NCBI RefSeq assembly: GCF_029267515.1
Contig: NZ_JAJUIS010000001.1
Location: 310,001 to 374,000 of the forward strand
Direction of reading: 5' to 3'
DNA: 64,000 bases
DNA from: Seleniivibrio woodruffii
GTDB taxonomy: Bacteria; Chrysiogenota; Deferribacteres; Deferribacterales; Geovibrionaceae
Shown here: piece by piece, positions 50,355 through 58,892 of the stretch
Layout of the letters: the number at the start of each line of letters is the position of its first letter
Position numbering within the stretch: position 1 is the stretch's first letter
Made by a program: the position numbers and the translations under genes
Notes under the pieces: model-generated
Database searches by the model: none
What the model saw: only the letters and a program-made list of their open reading frames with translations
Told to the model about the DNA's origin: nothing

Positions 50355-51315
50355 GAGCTTTCGCCGCTTCCTTCGCGTAATAGGTTATGATTATGTCAGC
50401 ACCCGCACGTTTGATGGATGTGAGTGCTTCCATCATGGCTCTGTGTCCGTCCATCCAGCCGAGCTGGTCTGCCGCCATTATCATAGCATATTCGCCGCTG
50501 ACGTGGTATGCGGCAACGGGTCTGTCAAAATTCTGTTTCAGATCGCTGATTATGTCCAGATAGGGCAGAGCTGGTTTGACCATTATTATGTCGGCACCTT
50601 CCGCTATGTCCAGTGCCGCTTCTTTAAGTCCCTCTGTGCGGTTCGCCGGATCCATCTGATATGTTTTTCTGTCGCCGAATTTAGGAGTTGATTCCGCTGC
50701 CTCGCGGAAGGGTCCGTAGAAAGCGGAGCAGTATTTAACGGAATAGCTCATAATCGGTATGTTGGAATATCCGTTGTCGTCGAGAATATTGCGCATCTCT
50801 TCCACGCGTCCGTCCATCATATCGCTGGGTGCAACCATGTCCGCGCCCGCTTTGACGTGTGTAAGGGTTTCAAGGGCGAGGTAGTGGAGGGTTTCGTCGT
50901 TGTCCACTTCGCCGTTTTTAATGATTCCGCAGTGACCGTGGTCTGTATATTCGCACATGCAGACGTCGGTTATGACCAGCAGGTCTTTAACGTGTGCCTT
51001 GATTGCGCGTATGGCTTTCTGAATTATGCCGTGTTCGTTGTATGCTTCGGAACCCATTTCGTCTTTATAGGCGGGGATGCCGAAAAGGATTACGCCGGGG
51101 ATGCCGAGAGCTTTGACTTCCTCGCACTCTTTGATGATGTTGTCGATGGACATCTGGAAAACGCCGGGCATGGAGGAAACGGGATTTTTGATGTTCTCGC
51201 CCTCGCAGACGAACAGCGGGTAGATGAAATCGTTTGCGCTGAGAGTGGTTTCACGTACCATTCTTCTCATTGTTTCGCTGGTTCTGAGTCTTCTGGGTCT
51301 GTCTATGGGGAACAT
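50344..51315 (-). CDS. hemB: Delta-aminolevulinic acid dehydratase (porphobilinogen synthase)
   Basis: 323 residues. Active-site lysines K194 ([17 protein letters not shown]) and K247 (IMVKPALPY). The three zinc cysteines C119, C121 and C129 in [14 protein letters not shown] mark a zinc-dependent enzyme. Condenses two ALA to porphobilinogen. AGAGGTGG Shine-Dalgarno upstream. Confidence 0.96.
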   Translation of the reverse strand: MFPIDRPRRLRTSETMRRMVRETTLSANDFIYPLFVCEGENIKNPVSSMPGVFQMSIDNIIKECEEVKALGIPGVILFGIPAYKDEMGSEAYNEHGIIQKAIRAIKAHVKDLLVITDVCMCEYTDHGHCGIIKNGEVDNDETLHYLALETLTHVKAGADMVAPSDMMDGRVEEMRNILDDNGYSNIPIMSYSVKYCSAFYGPFREAAESTPKFGDRKTYQMDPANRTEGLKEAALDIAEGADIIMVKPALPYLDIISDLKQNFDRPVAAYHVSGEYAMIMAADQLGWMDGHRAMMEALTSIKRAGADIIITYYAKEAAKALGK

Positions 51316-51326
51316 ATGCCACCTCT

Positions 51327-52004
51327 TTAAAGTGAGTTTATAATCTCTGTCATAGCCTCAAGGGTGAAATCCTTAGGGGTCAGGCAATCTTTATTATATT
51401 TTTTAACCGCGTCTGCGGTGGTTTTGCCGATTACGACGATGGTTTTGTCCGTATCTGCCACATCGAAGAACGCACGCACGGCTGAGGGCGAAGCAAAAGT
51501 GACAACGTTGATTGCGTTGTCAGTGATATAAGCCTCAATTTCAGCTTTTGTTCTCTGAACAGGAACCGTTCTGTATATAGTGACAATTTCGGCGGTGCAT
51601 TTGTTCTGTTTCAGCCACTCGTGAAAATTTCCGGCGCGGGTTTCAGCACCCGCCATAAGGAAGGTTCTGCCGGTCAGGTCGCGTCCTTCAAATAACTTTA
51701 TAAGTCCTTCTGCGGAGAACTCCTCCGGCATAAGGTCAACATTAAAGCCAGCCTTTTCCATGGCGCCTTTCGTTGCGGAACCAACCGCCACTATCTGTCC
51801 GAAACGGACGGAATCTTTATATCTGTCAAAATATTTCACCGCGTTAAGGCTGGTAAAAACGCCAAAATCGTAATAGCCGCCTATCTCCGCATCAACGGGG
51901 ACGCACTCTATCATCGGCAGGGAGAACGGGGTGTGACCCGCCTGCGAAAGAATTTGTGCAAACTTCGCGGTTTTGTCGGCTTCCCGTGTTATAAGGACGT
52001 TCAT
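51327..52004 (-). CDS. hemD: Uroporphyrinogen-III synthase
   Basis: 225 residues with the two-lobed HemD layout, poorly conserved as usual: [17 protein letters not shown] at the start, [37 protein letters not shown] and [13 protein letters not shown]. Closes and inverts ring D of the tetrapyrrole. Overlaps hemC by one base. Confidence 0.92.
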   Translation of the reverse strand: MNVLITREADKTAKFAQILSQAGHTPFSLPMIECVPVDAEIGGYYDFGVFTSLNAVKYFDRYKDSVRFGQIVAVGSATKGAMEKAGFNVDLMPEEFSAEGLIKLFEGRDLTGRTFLMAGAETRAGNFHEWLKQNKCTAEIVTIYRTVPVQRTKAEIEAYITDNAINVVTFASPSAVRAFFDVADTDKTIVVIGKTTADAVKKYNKDCLTPKDFTLEAMTEIINSL

Positions 52005-52927
52005 CAGGCGTTTTTGTAGATTTCGTCCAGTATCTCTTTTCCGCCGTTGCCGAGAATCTTGTCGGCAAGAGCTTTTCCGAGAGCTTCCGCGTCTTTTATG
52101 TCGCCTGTGATGCTCTCTTCTATGAAGACGCTGCCTTCGATATCGGAAACGAGACCACGCATGGATATCACGTTATCTTTGATTACGGAGTGTCCTGCTA
52201 TGGGTGCCTGACATCCGCCCTCCAGACGGCGAAGGAACGCACGTTCGCATTTAACGCGTGTTTCGGTTTCGTCGTGGCGGAGGAAATTCAGCAGGTTCAT
52301 CATCTCTGTGTCATTCTCGCGTATCTCGATGCCGAGTATACCCTGACAACAGGCGGGGAGCATCAGTTCTGTGTTGAAAGTGTCGCGGACACGTTCTTCG
52401 AAACCGAGGCGTACAAGTCCCGCTTTCGCAAGGATTATACAGTCATATTCGCCCTTTTCCAGCTTGGCAAGGCGTGTGTTCACGTTGCCGCGCAGGTCTT
52501 TGATAACGAGGTCGGGGCGGTATTTTTTAAGCTGCACTTTTCTGCGCAGGCTGCTTGTGCCGACGATTGCGCCCTGAGGCAGTTCGTCCAGCTTATTATA
52601 TTTAACGGAAACGAAGCAGTCATAGGGTGTTTCGCCTATGGGGCTTGCGTAAAGTGTCAGTCCTTCGGGCAGTTCCATTGGAACGTCTTTCATGCTGTGC
52701 ACGGCTATGTCGGCGGTGTTGTCCAGAAGCGCCTGTTCAATCTCTTTAACAAACAGCCCTTTGCCGCCTATTTTTGCCAGCGGAACGTCGAGGATGATGT
52801 CCCCTTTTGTCTTTATTACGTTAAGCTCAACCTCAACTCCATGTTTTTCCATAAGCAGTGCTTTGATGTGTTCTGCCTGCCAGAGTGCGAGGTTGCTGCC
52901 CCTTGTTGCGATTACGACTTTTTTCAT
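52004..52927 (-). CDS. hemC: Hydroxymethylbilane synthase
   Basis: 307 residues. RGSNLALWQAEHI at the start, HSMKDVP, GTSSLRRKVQL, LRGNVNTRL and the dipyrromethane-cofactor cysteine (C239) in LEGGCQAPIAGH. Polymerises four porphobilinogens. Overlaps hemA by 4 bp. Confidence 0.96.
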   Translation of the reverse strand: MKKVVIATRGSNLALWQAEHIKALLMEKHGVEVELNVIKTKGDIILDVPLAKIGGKGLFVKEIEQALLDNTADIAVHSMKDVPMELPEGLTLYASPIGETPYDCFVSVKYNKLDELPQGAIVGTSSLRRKVQLKKYRPDLVIKDLRGNVNTRLAKLEKGEYDCIILAKAGLVRLGFEERVRDTFNTELMLPACCQGILGIEIRENDTEMMNLLNFLRHDETETRVKCERAFLRRLEGGCQAPIAGHSVIKDNVISMRGLVSDIEGSVFIEESITGDIKDAEALGKALADKILGNGGKEILDEIYKNA

Positions 52928-54195
52928 TTCACATCCTCAAGTTCGAATAAGATTTTAAGAGCCTCGTCCAGTGAGTATCTGCCCTTAACCGCGGAAGCGT
53001 TTTTCAGGTTTTTCAGCGGCGTGTGCAGCACTTTGTTCATGTATGCAGTAACGAGGTATTCTATTTTAGCAAGTTCTTCTTTGTCCTCAATCTTGAATTT
53101 GGACGAAAAGCGTTTAAGCTCCTCCTCCTTTTTCTCTTCAAACTGCTGACGCAGGGATTTTATGACGGGAATTATCTTCATGGATTCCAGCCACTCGTAA
53201 AACATTTCAAGTCCGGCGTCGATGTATTCCATGGCTTTGACAGCCTCTTTTTCACGCTGTTTGCGGTTGGCGTCAACAACAGCCTTGAGGTCGTCTATGC
53301 TGTAAACGTATACGTTTTCTAGTTCGTTTATGAGGGGGTCGATGTCTCTGGGCACGGCAATGTCTATGAAGAACATGGGGCGGCGTTTTCTCTGCGCCAT
53401 AGTCTCTTTAACGTCGGCGGCTGTCACCAGAAGGTCTGTCGCGCCTGTGGAGCTGATGATTATATCAGAATCGGGCAGGCAGGTTTTGAAACGGTCAAAT
53501 TCAACAGCCGAACCGTTCACCTCGCCTGCGAGGCGCTGCGCCTTTTCAAAGGTTCTGTTGGTAACGGTTATTCCGCCTATGCCCGTGGTGACAAGGTGTT
53601 TCGAGGCAAGTTCGCACATCTCGCCCGCGCCTATGATGAGCGCATGTTTGTCGGAGAGGCTGCCGAAAATCTTAGTGGCAAGCTCAACGGCGGCGTAGCT
53701 GACGGAAACGGGGTTTTCGCCTATACCTGTGTATGTGCGCACTTTTTTGGTGGTTTTGATGGTGTATTCCTCAAGTTTTTTGAGGAAAGTACCCGCACCG
53801 CCGTAAAGACGGCAGTTCTCGAACGAGTCTTTCACCTGTCCGAAGATCTGGGGTTCACCCATGACAAGAGAGTCCAGTCCGCTCGCCACACGGAAAATAT
53901 GGCGCACGGAATCCTCTCCGCAGTGGATATAGGTATACTTGCGAAGTTCCGACCTGTCCATTTTGCAGTGTTCGGAGACAATCTCAAGAACGCTTTCAAT
54001 GTTGCACAGGAAATCGTCGGTTACGATGTAGTATTCCACCCGGTTGCAGGTGGAGATTATCATAGCCTCATAAATCCTGTCGTTGCTCATTATTTCAGAA
54101 TAAATCTCAGCAAGTTCCGACCCGTCAACGGCAAGGGTTTCCCTCACGCCGACAGGGGCGGTGTTGTGGTTTAAGCCTAAGACTGCAAGCTGCAT
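52924..54195 (-). CDS. hemA: Glutamyl-tRNA reductase
   Basis: 423 residues. Catalytic C50 in ISTCNRVEYY, NADPH site GAGEMCELASKHL, VTNRTFEKA, FIDIAVPRDIDP, and the C-terminal helical dimer domain. First committed step of tetrapyrrole synthesis by the C5 route, which uses glutamyl-tRNA. Seven bases after ccsA. Confidence 0.96.
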   Translation of the reverse strand: MQLAVLGLNHNTAPVGVRETLAVDGSELAEIYSEIMSNDRIYEAMIISTCNRVEYYIVTDDFLCNIESVLEIVSEHCKMDRSELRKYTYIHCGEDSVRHIFRVASGLDSLVMGEPQIFGQVKDSFENCRLYGGAGTFLKKLEEYTIKTTKKVRTYTGIGENPVSVSYAAVELATKIFGSLSDKHALIIGAGEMCELASKHLVTTGIGGITVTNRTFEKAQRLAGEVNGSAVEFDRFKTCLPDSDIIISSTGATDLLVTAADVKETMAQRKRRPMFFIDIAVPRDIDPLINELENVYVYSIDDLKAVVDANRKQREKEAVKAMEYIDAGLEMFYEWLESMKIIPVIKSLRQQFEEKKEEELKRFSSKFKIEDKEELAKIEYLVTAYMNKVLHTPLKNLKNASAVKGRYSLDEALKILFELEDVK

Positions 54196-54202
54196 ATTTG
54201 TG

Positions 54203-54994
54203 TCATCCCATTACAAAAAAAGCCACACCGACGTATGTTATCAGTACGGAAATAAAACCCACTATGGTAGACAAAGCGGTGTCCTTTGGAGACATCCCTT
54301 TTATCTGTTTATAAAATGTTATACCGCTGTAAATTATCCATGTGATTATGGCGAAAACGAGCTTGGGGCTGTAAATATTTATCATGCCCTTTGCGTACAT
54401 CATCCATATGAGTCCGGAAAGAAGTCCTATGGTGAAGGTGTAGAAGCCTATGTAAAGCGTGGTATTTATCAGTTTGTCTATGGTGTCAAGCGGCGGGAAG
54501 CTGCGGAAGATTATTCCGAAGTTCTTGTTTTTAAGCTGGCGCTCCTGAACGAAATACATGATTCCGCCGATGGTGGAAACCATGAAAAAGGCTGTGCCGA
54601 TTATTGTGAACGGCAGGTGGATATAGAGCCAGAAACCAGCCGCGTGGGGGTTTACGTTCGCGGGAATTCCGCCTGCGAAACGGGCTATAATAATGAAAAG
54701 CACCGTAAGGGGGAAAATGAACAGTCCAAGTGTAAGCCTTCGGTATTTCACATACATCATGACATAAACAAGCATCAGCGCCTGAGCGAGAAACAGGAAA
54801 AGTCCGCTGACAGAGCCGAAGGGAAGCACATGCTTTGTCTGCCAGAGGGTGATGAACTGTGCCGAAGAGAACACCAGCCCAAGAACGGCGAAGATGTTTG
54901 TTATTGCCGCAAGCCTCTGGTGTCCCATGAAAATGAACAGGGTCACATGCAGAAGCGCAAGCACTGCGCACAGAATGGAAAGGTCGAAAAACAT
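54203..54994 (-). CDS. CcsA/HemX-type cytochrome c assembly membrane protein
   Basis: 263 residues with eight or so membrane helices. NPHAAGFWLYIHLPFTIIGTAFF holds a conserved histidine of the CcsA family, and GLLSGLIWMMYAKG and WIIYSGITFY follow. The tryptophan-rich WWD loop is only partly kept. HemX/CcsA-like proteins stand before hemA in many genomes and affect haem supply for c-type cytochromes. GGAG Shine-Dalgarno present. Confidence 0.88.
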   Translation of the reverse strand: MFFDLSILCAVLALLHVTLFIFMGHQRLAAITNIFAVLGLVFSSAQFITLWQTKHVLPFGSVSGLFLFLAQALMLVYVMMYVKYRRLTLGLFIFPLTVLFIIIARFAGGIPANVNPHAAGFWLYIHLPFTIIGTAFFMVSTIGGIMYFVQERQLKNKNFGIIFRSFPPLDTIDKLINTTLYIGFYTFTIGLLSGLIWMMYAKGMINIYSPKLVFAIITWIIYSGITFYKQIKGMSPKDTALSTIVGFISVLITYVGVAFFVMG

Positions 54995-55020
54995 TGTTTA
55001 TCCGCTCCGTTTTACGCTCT

Positions 55021-55115
55021 TATCTCCCCCTTTAACAAAGGGGGATTAAGGTGGATTTTAATTAGATATCAATTAAATCCGCCCCAGCCCTCCTTTCTCA
55101 AAGGAGGGGGTAAGA
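55021..55115. repeat. Long palindromic repeat with nested hairpins
   Basis: Two arms (55021-55063 and 55071-55115) pair imperfectly over about 43 bases, and each arm holds its own hairpin: CCCCCTTT/AAAGGGGG (55026-55044) and CTCCTTT/AAAGGAG. Related TCCCCCTTT...AAAGGGGGA palindromes are scattered in many bacterial genomes. It sits in the 366-bp gap 54995-55360 between divergent ccsA and DUF2156; the rest of that gap holds only the DUF2156 promoter. Confidence 0.8.
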
Positions 55116-55320
55116 CACGGTTGTTTAGTCCGCCGGCAATCCTCTGTCGGCGATGAATCAAAACCTGAAACTAAATTATATATAACACAGGTATTTTTGA
55201 AAGGGAAAATTTATTAAGCCCCGATGCAAAATTATTTCATAAATGAGATTTTATGTTGCGTTACTTGGCATTTAGGGCGTACAACAACAAAATAATTTTT
55301 ATACTTGCATTTAATTGAGT

Positions 55321-55349
55321 TTGGACGAAATTGATGTAGATGGTACAAT
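55321..55349 (+). promoter_or_regulatory. Promoter of the DUF2156 gene
   Basis: TTGGAC (55321-55326), 17-bp spacing, TACAAT (55344-55349). Transcription would begin near 55356, which rules out the ATGs at 55340 and 55352 and leaves 55361. Confidence 0.6.
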
Positions 55350-55360
55350 GTATGACAGAA

Positions 55361-56218
55361 ATGATCGGCACACCTATCTCGCTGGAACATAAATCAATGC
55401 TTGCTCCAAAGCTGAAATCCGTTAATATCCCTGTATCCGAGTACAGTTTTCAGAACCTCTTCCTTTTCCGCGGAAACCATGACTACCACGTTTTCGACAG
55501 GGACGGTTTTACCTTCATACAGGGAACGACATATGACGGAAAGACACATATCATGCCCGCTGCGGACATGCGCGAGGTTCCCGTTGAAACACTGCGCGCA
55601 CTTCAAAAGAACTGCGACTTTTTCTTTCCCGTTTTCGAGGACTGGGCGGAGTATTTCAGACAGTACGGCGTGAACCTTACATATCTTGACGGCGATACGG
55701 ACTATATATACACCAGTGTGAAGATGTCCACCTATGCCGGACGCAAACTCCACAAAAAGCGTAATCTGCTTAAACAGTTCACACAGCTTTATTCCGCCAC
55801 GGCGTTCATGATTACTGACGACAACATTCAGGACGCGTTCTATATCCTTGACGAATGGCAGAAACAGGCGGATCTGCCCAGAGAGGAGACCGATTTTAAA
55901 GCGTGCCACGAGGCGCTTACGCTTTATAAAGAGCTGGGGATATGCGGCGGGATATACTATGCGGACAAGAAGCCTGCGGCGTTCATCCTCGGCGAAGAGC
56001 TGACGGAGAACACTTATGTCATGCACTTTGCAAAAGGGCTTACCATGTACAAAGGCATTTATCAGTTCATCTATAATGATTTCGCATCGATACTGCCGAA
56101 AAGGTACGAGTTTATAAACTTTGAACAGGATCTGGGCAGTGTCGCCCTGCGCGTAGCAAAGACCAGCTACGTTCCCGACGTACTTGTCAAAAAGTACAGA
56201 ATGACTTTTATTCAGTGA
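55361..56218 (+). CDS. DUF2156-family (GNAT-like) protein
   Basis: 285 residues from the chosen start. FQNLFLFRGNHDYHVF at the N-terminal part and GGIYYADKKPAAFILGEEL and the INFEQDLGSVALRVAK block at the C-terminal part fit DUF2156, a double acyltransferase-like fold related to the phosphatidylglycerol lysyltransferase catalytic domain. It is soluble with no membrane helix. Substrate is unknown. No Shine-Dalgarno; start set from the promoter position. Confidence 0.82.
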   Translation: MIGTPISLEHKSMLAPKLKSVNIPVSEYSFQNLFLFRGNHDYHVFDRDGFTFIQGTTYDGKTHIMPAADMREVPVETLRALQKNCDFFFPVFEDWAEYFRQYGVNLTYLDGDTDYIYTSVKMSTYAGRKLHKKRNLLKQFTQLYSATAFMITDDNIQDAFYILDEWQKQADLPREETDFKACHEALTLYKELGICGGIYYADKKPAAFILGEELTENTYVMHFAKGLTMYKGIYQFIYNDFASILPKRYEFINFEQDLGSVALRVAKTSYVPDVLVKKYRMTFIQ

Positions 56219-56963
56219 CCAGAAGAAGGACGGCGAACAGTATCACCGCCGCCGAAACGAATCTCTTAACAAAAACGTTCCCCGCCTTAACGGAAAATTT
56301 TGCGGCAATGACAGCTCCGGATGCCATTCCGAGACCCAGAAGAATTCCAGGCAGCCACATCACCTTGCCGTTGTAAATAAAGACAACCATTGAAAGGGTG
56401 GCTGTGGAGAGGTTCATAAACATCTTTATGGCGTTCCCGCGGATGTAGTCCATTCCGCTCATAACGCAGTACGCAAGAACCAGAAAGCCCACCCCTGCCT
56501 GTATGAATCCGCTGTATATGCCCATAACAAAGAACACCAGAACGCTGACAGCCGTATTTTTAAGACCGTGTTCAAGGTCTTCCGCGACTTTAAGCGATTT
56601 CGGTCTGAAAAAGGTCACAAGGGTCATAATGACCATAAAGAACGCAAGATATTTGCGGAAAGCATCCTCGGCAACGATTGTTGCAAGATATGAACCCAGA
56701 AGCGCACCGGTCACGGACGGAATTATTGATACTCTTCCCATGCGGACAGGAAAATAGCCCATGGTGCGGAATTTGTTGAAACCGAAAACGGACTGTATCC
56801 AGATGCCAAGTCTGTTCGTGGCGTTTGCCACGGTGGGTTCCAGACCTGTGAATATCAGCAGAGGGGTTGTAAGAAACGAACCTCCTCCAGCCATGGTGTT
56901 GATGAATCCGGCAAGAAAACCGAATACCGGAAGTATCAGATATTTAAGAAATTCAAAGTCCAT
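56208..56963 (-). CDS. TauE/SafE-family membrane permease
   Basis: 251 residues with about eight membrane helices. FLAGFINTMAGGGSFLTTPLLIF is the family's first repeat and GIYSGFIQAGVGFLVLAYC the second. Members export sulfite, sulfoacetate or similar organic anions. The frame opens 51 residues earlier, but that part is unlike the family and overlaps the promoter. The ATG at 56963 has no Shine-Dalgarno. Confidence 0.9.
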   Translation of the reverse strand: MDFEFLKYLILPVFGFLAGFINTMAGGGSFLTTPLLIFTGLEPTVANATNRLGIWIQSVFGFNKFRTMGYFPVRMGRVSIIPSVTGALLGSYLATIVAEDAFRKYLAFFMVIMTLVTFFRPKSLKVAEDLEHGLKNTAVSVLVFFVMGIYSGFIQAGVGFLVLAYCVMSGMDYIRGNAIKMFMNLSTATLSMVVFIYNGKVMWLPGILLGLGMASGAVIAAKFSVKAGNVFVKRFVSAAVILFAVLLLVTE

Positions 56964-56968
56964 TGCGG

Positions 56969-56998
56969 ATTTTACACTTAAAAACTGCGTATGGGCAA
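56969..56998 (-). promoter_or_regulatory. Promoter giving a leaderless permease mRNA
   Basis: Minus strand: TTGCCC (56998-56993), 18-bp spacer, TAAAAT (56974-56969), then 5 bases to the ATG at 56963. Confidence 0.6.
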
Positions 56999-57039
56999 AC
57001 GGAAAAAAATAAATTATAAATAGAACGTATTGAGTAAAG

Positions 57040-57116
57040 ACGGGATCGCGTCGTCGCCGAGCTCCTCGCGAAGACGGGTATCGTTTGTATTTGCGAGTGC
57101 AGCAAAGGAATCTCAT
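57040..57116 (+). repeat. Intergenic repeat family B, copy near nth
   Basis: GGGATCGCGTCGTCGCCGAG with CTCCTCGCGAAGACGGG, then TTTGCGAGTGCAGCAAAGGA and ATCTC. It lies between the divergent permease and nth genes and ends 15 bp before nth. Confidence 0.68.
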
Positions 57117-57130
57117 TCGATCGGATAAAT

Positions 57131-57763
57131 ATGGATAAAAAAGAACTCTCGAAGATTTTTGAAAAGTATCTGGAAGAGAACTGGAGGGATGCCTCCTGTT
57201 CGCTGGACTATGTAAGCCCGTTCCAGCTTATCTGCGCAACGGCTCTTTCCGCGCAGTGCACCGACAAGCGGGTGAACGAAATCACCCCTGAGCTGTTTAA
57301 AAGATATCCCGACGCTTTCGCTCTGGCATCAGCAAAATACGAGGACGTGTCGGAGATCATAAAGAGCGCGGGAATGTATAAGGTCAAGGCGAAGAACCTT
57401 ATCAGCATGGCGAACGATCTTGTGGGAAAGCACGGGGGAGATGTGCCCGAAGATATGGACGCGCTTACGGCTCTGGCAGGTGTCGGGCGCAAGACGGCAA
57501 ACGTTGTGCGCGGCAACATATGGCACAGGGCGGGTGTCGTTGTGGACACACATGTCAAAAGGATAACTAACAGGCTGGGTCTTGTGGACAGCGAGGATCC
57601 GGTTAAGATAGAGCACGAACTTGAACAGTTGATAGACGGAGAAAATCACTGCATTTGGGGGCACAGGTGCATCCGCTTCGGGCGGGAGATATGCACGGCA
57701 AAAAATCCGAAATGCGGAATATGCGGGGTGAGAAATGTCTGCAGGTACTACGCTTCACTTTGA
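57131..57763 (+). CDS. nth: Endonuclease III
   Basis: 210 residues. Helix-hairpin-helix LAGVGRKTANVV with catalytic K121, D139 in VVVDTHVKR, and the [4Fe-4S] motif C188-x6-C195-x2-C198-x5-C204. Removes oxidised pyrimidines and nicks the abasic site. Its last 29 bp overlap larC. Confidence 0.96.
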   Translation: MDKKELSKIFEKYLEENWRDASCSLDYVSPFQLICATALSAQCTDKRVNEITPELFKRYPDAFALASAKYEDVSEIIKSAGMYKVKAKNLISMANDLVGKHGGDVPEDMDALTALAGVGRKTANVVRGNIWHRAGVVVDTHVKRITNRLGLVDSEDPVKIEHELEQLIDGENHCIWGHRCIRFGREICTAKNPKCGICGVRNVCRYYASL

Positions 57764-58892
57764 TATAGTTTCGGGGATATCCGGCGATATGTCTGTCGGG
57801 GTTCTCTGCGGGCTGGGACTTGACATAGCGGAGGCGGCGAAACTCGTTTCCGGTATGGTCGGTGTAGATATAAAGGCTTCCATGGAGAGTGCTGACGTTT
57901 CCGGTGTTGTCTGCGGACGGCTGAAACTGGATCTGCCACATGAGCACGCCCACAGAACAATGAAGGATATACGCGAAATGCTGGAGCGCTCCGCTTTTTC
58001 CGGACAGGTGAAGAGGGATGCAATCGGTATATTTCAGATAATTGCAGATGCCGAGGGTGCGGTTCACGGAAAATCGCCGGAGGACGTGCATTTCCACGAG
58101 GTAGGGGCGCTGGATTCCATATTCGATATAGCCGTGTTTGCATACGGCGTGGAGCAGCTCGGCATAAAGTGTATAACCTCGTCCGCACCTGTTCTGGGCA
58201 GCGGTATGGTGAAAATGGCGCACGGTATGATGCCCGTTCCGGCTCCCGCAGTGCTCAAAATACTTGAGGGCATACCGGTCGCCCCTTCATCGGAACAGAC
58301 CGAGATGACCACTCCCACAGGCGCCGCAATCCTGAAATATTATGTGAAACAATACGGCGGATTCTCCGGAAAAATGGTTAAGACTGCATTTTCCACCGGA
58401 ACTAAGACTTTTAAAACAGTGCCCAACATGCTTCGCGGCATACTTATTGAAGATGCTGCTTCCGGCGGGCTGGTCATGGCGGAAACGTCCGTTGACGACT
58501 GCACGGGAGAGATGATGGGGCACCTGTTCGCACGGCTGAAATCAGTTGCGCTGGATGTCACTGTCACTCAGACCATCGGCAAAAAGAACAGACCTGTCTT
58601 TCTTCTGAACGTACTTTGTGAAAAGGAGAATCTTGAGGCTGTGGCGCGCGTGCTGTTTGCTGAAACTTCCACGGCGGGACTGAGACATTATCCTGTTGAA
58701 AGGATTATCATGGACAGACGGATGGAGAGCGCCGATGTGCGCGGAGTCAAGGTTGGTGTCAAGGTGCTTGAATACAAAGATATTATAAAATACAGTCCGG
58801 AATGGGACGACTGTGTTGCAGCGGGAGAAAAACTGAACATACCCGCCGCCGAGGTGTATTCCGCTGCTAAAGCAGCTTTTTACCGCTCCTGA
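57735..58892 (+). CDS. larC: LarC-type nickel-insertion protein (DUF111)
   Basis: 385 residues. HFDIVSGISGDM at the start, VHFHEVGALDSIFDI, MTTPTGAAIL, and VDDCTGEMMGHL. LarC inserts nickel into the pyridinium bisthiocarboxylate mononucleotide cofactor of lactate racemase and related enzymes. A histidine-rich stretch (PHEHAH) is short here compared with some homologues. larB and larE are not nearby. GGGGTGAG Shine-Dalgarno inside nth. Confidence 0.92.
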   Translation: MSAGTTLHFDIVSGISGDMSVGVLCGLGLDIAEAAKLVSGMVGVDIKASMESADVSGVVCGRLKLDLPHEHAHRTMKDIREMLERSAFSGQVKRDAIGIFQIIADAEGAVHGKSPEDVHFHEVGALDSIFDIAVFAYGVEQLGIKCITSSAPVLGSGMVKMAHGMMPVPAPAVLKILEGIPVAPSSEQTEMTTPTGAAILKYYVKQYGGFSGKMVKTAFSTGTKTFKTVPNMLRGILIEDAASGGLVMAETSVDDCTGEMMGHLFARLKSVALDVTVTQTIGKKNRPVFLLNVLCEKENLEAVARVLFAETSTAGLRHYPVERIIMDRRMESADVRGVKVGVKVLEYKDIIKYSPEWDDCVAAGEKLNIPAAEVYSAAKAAFYRS

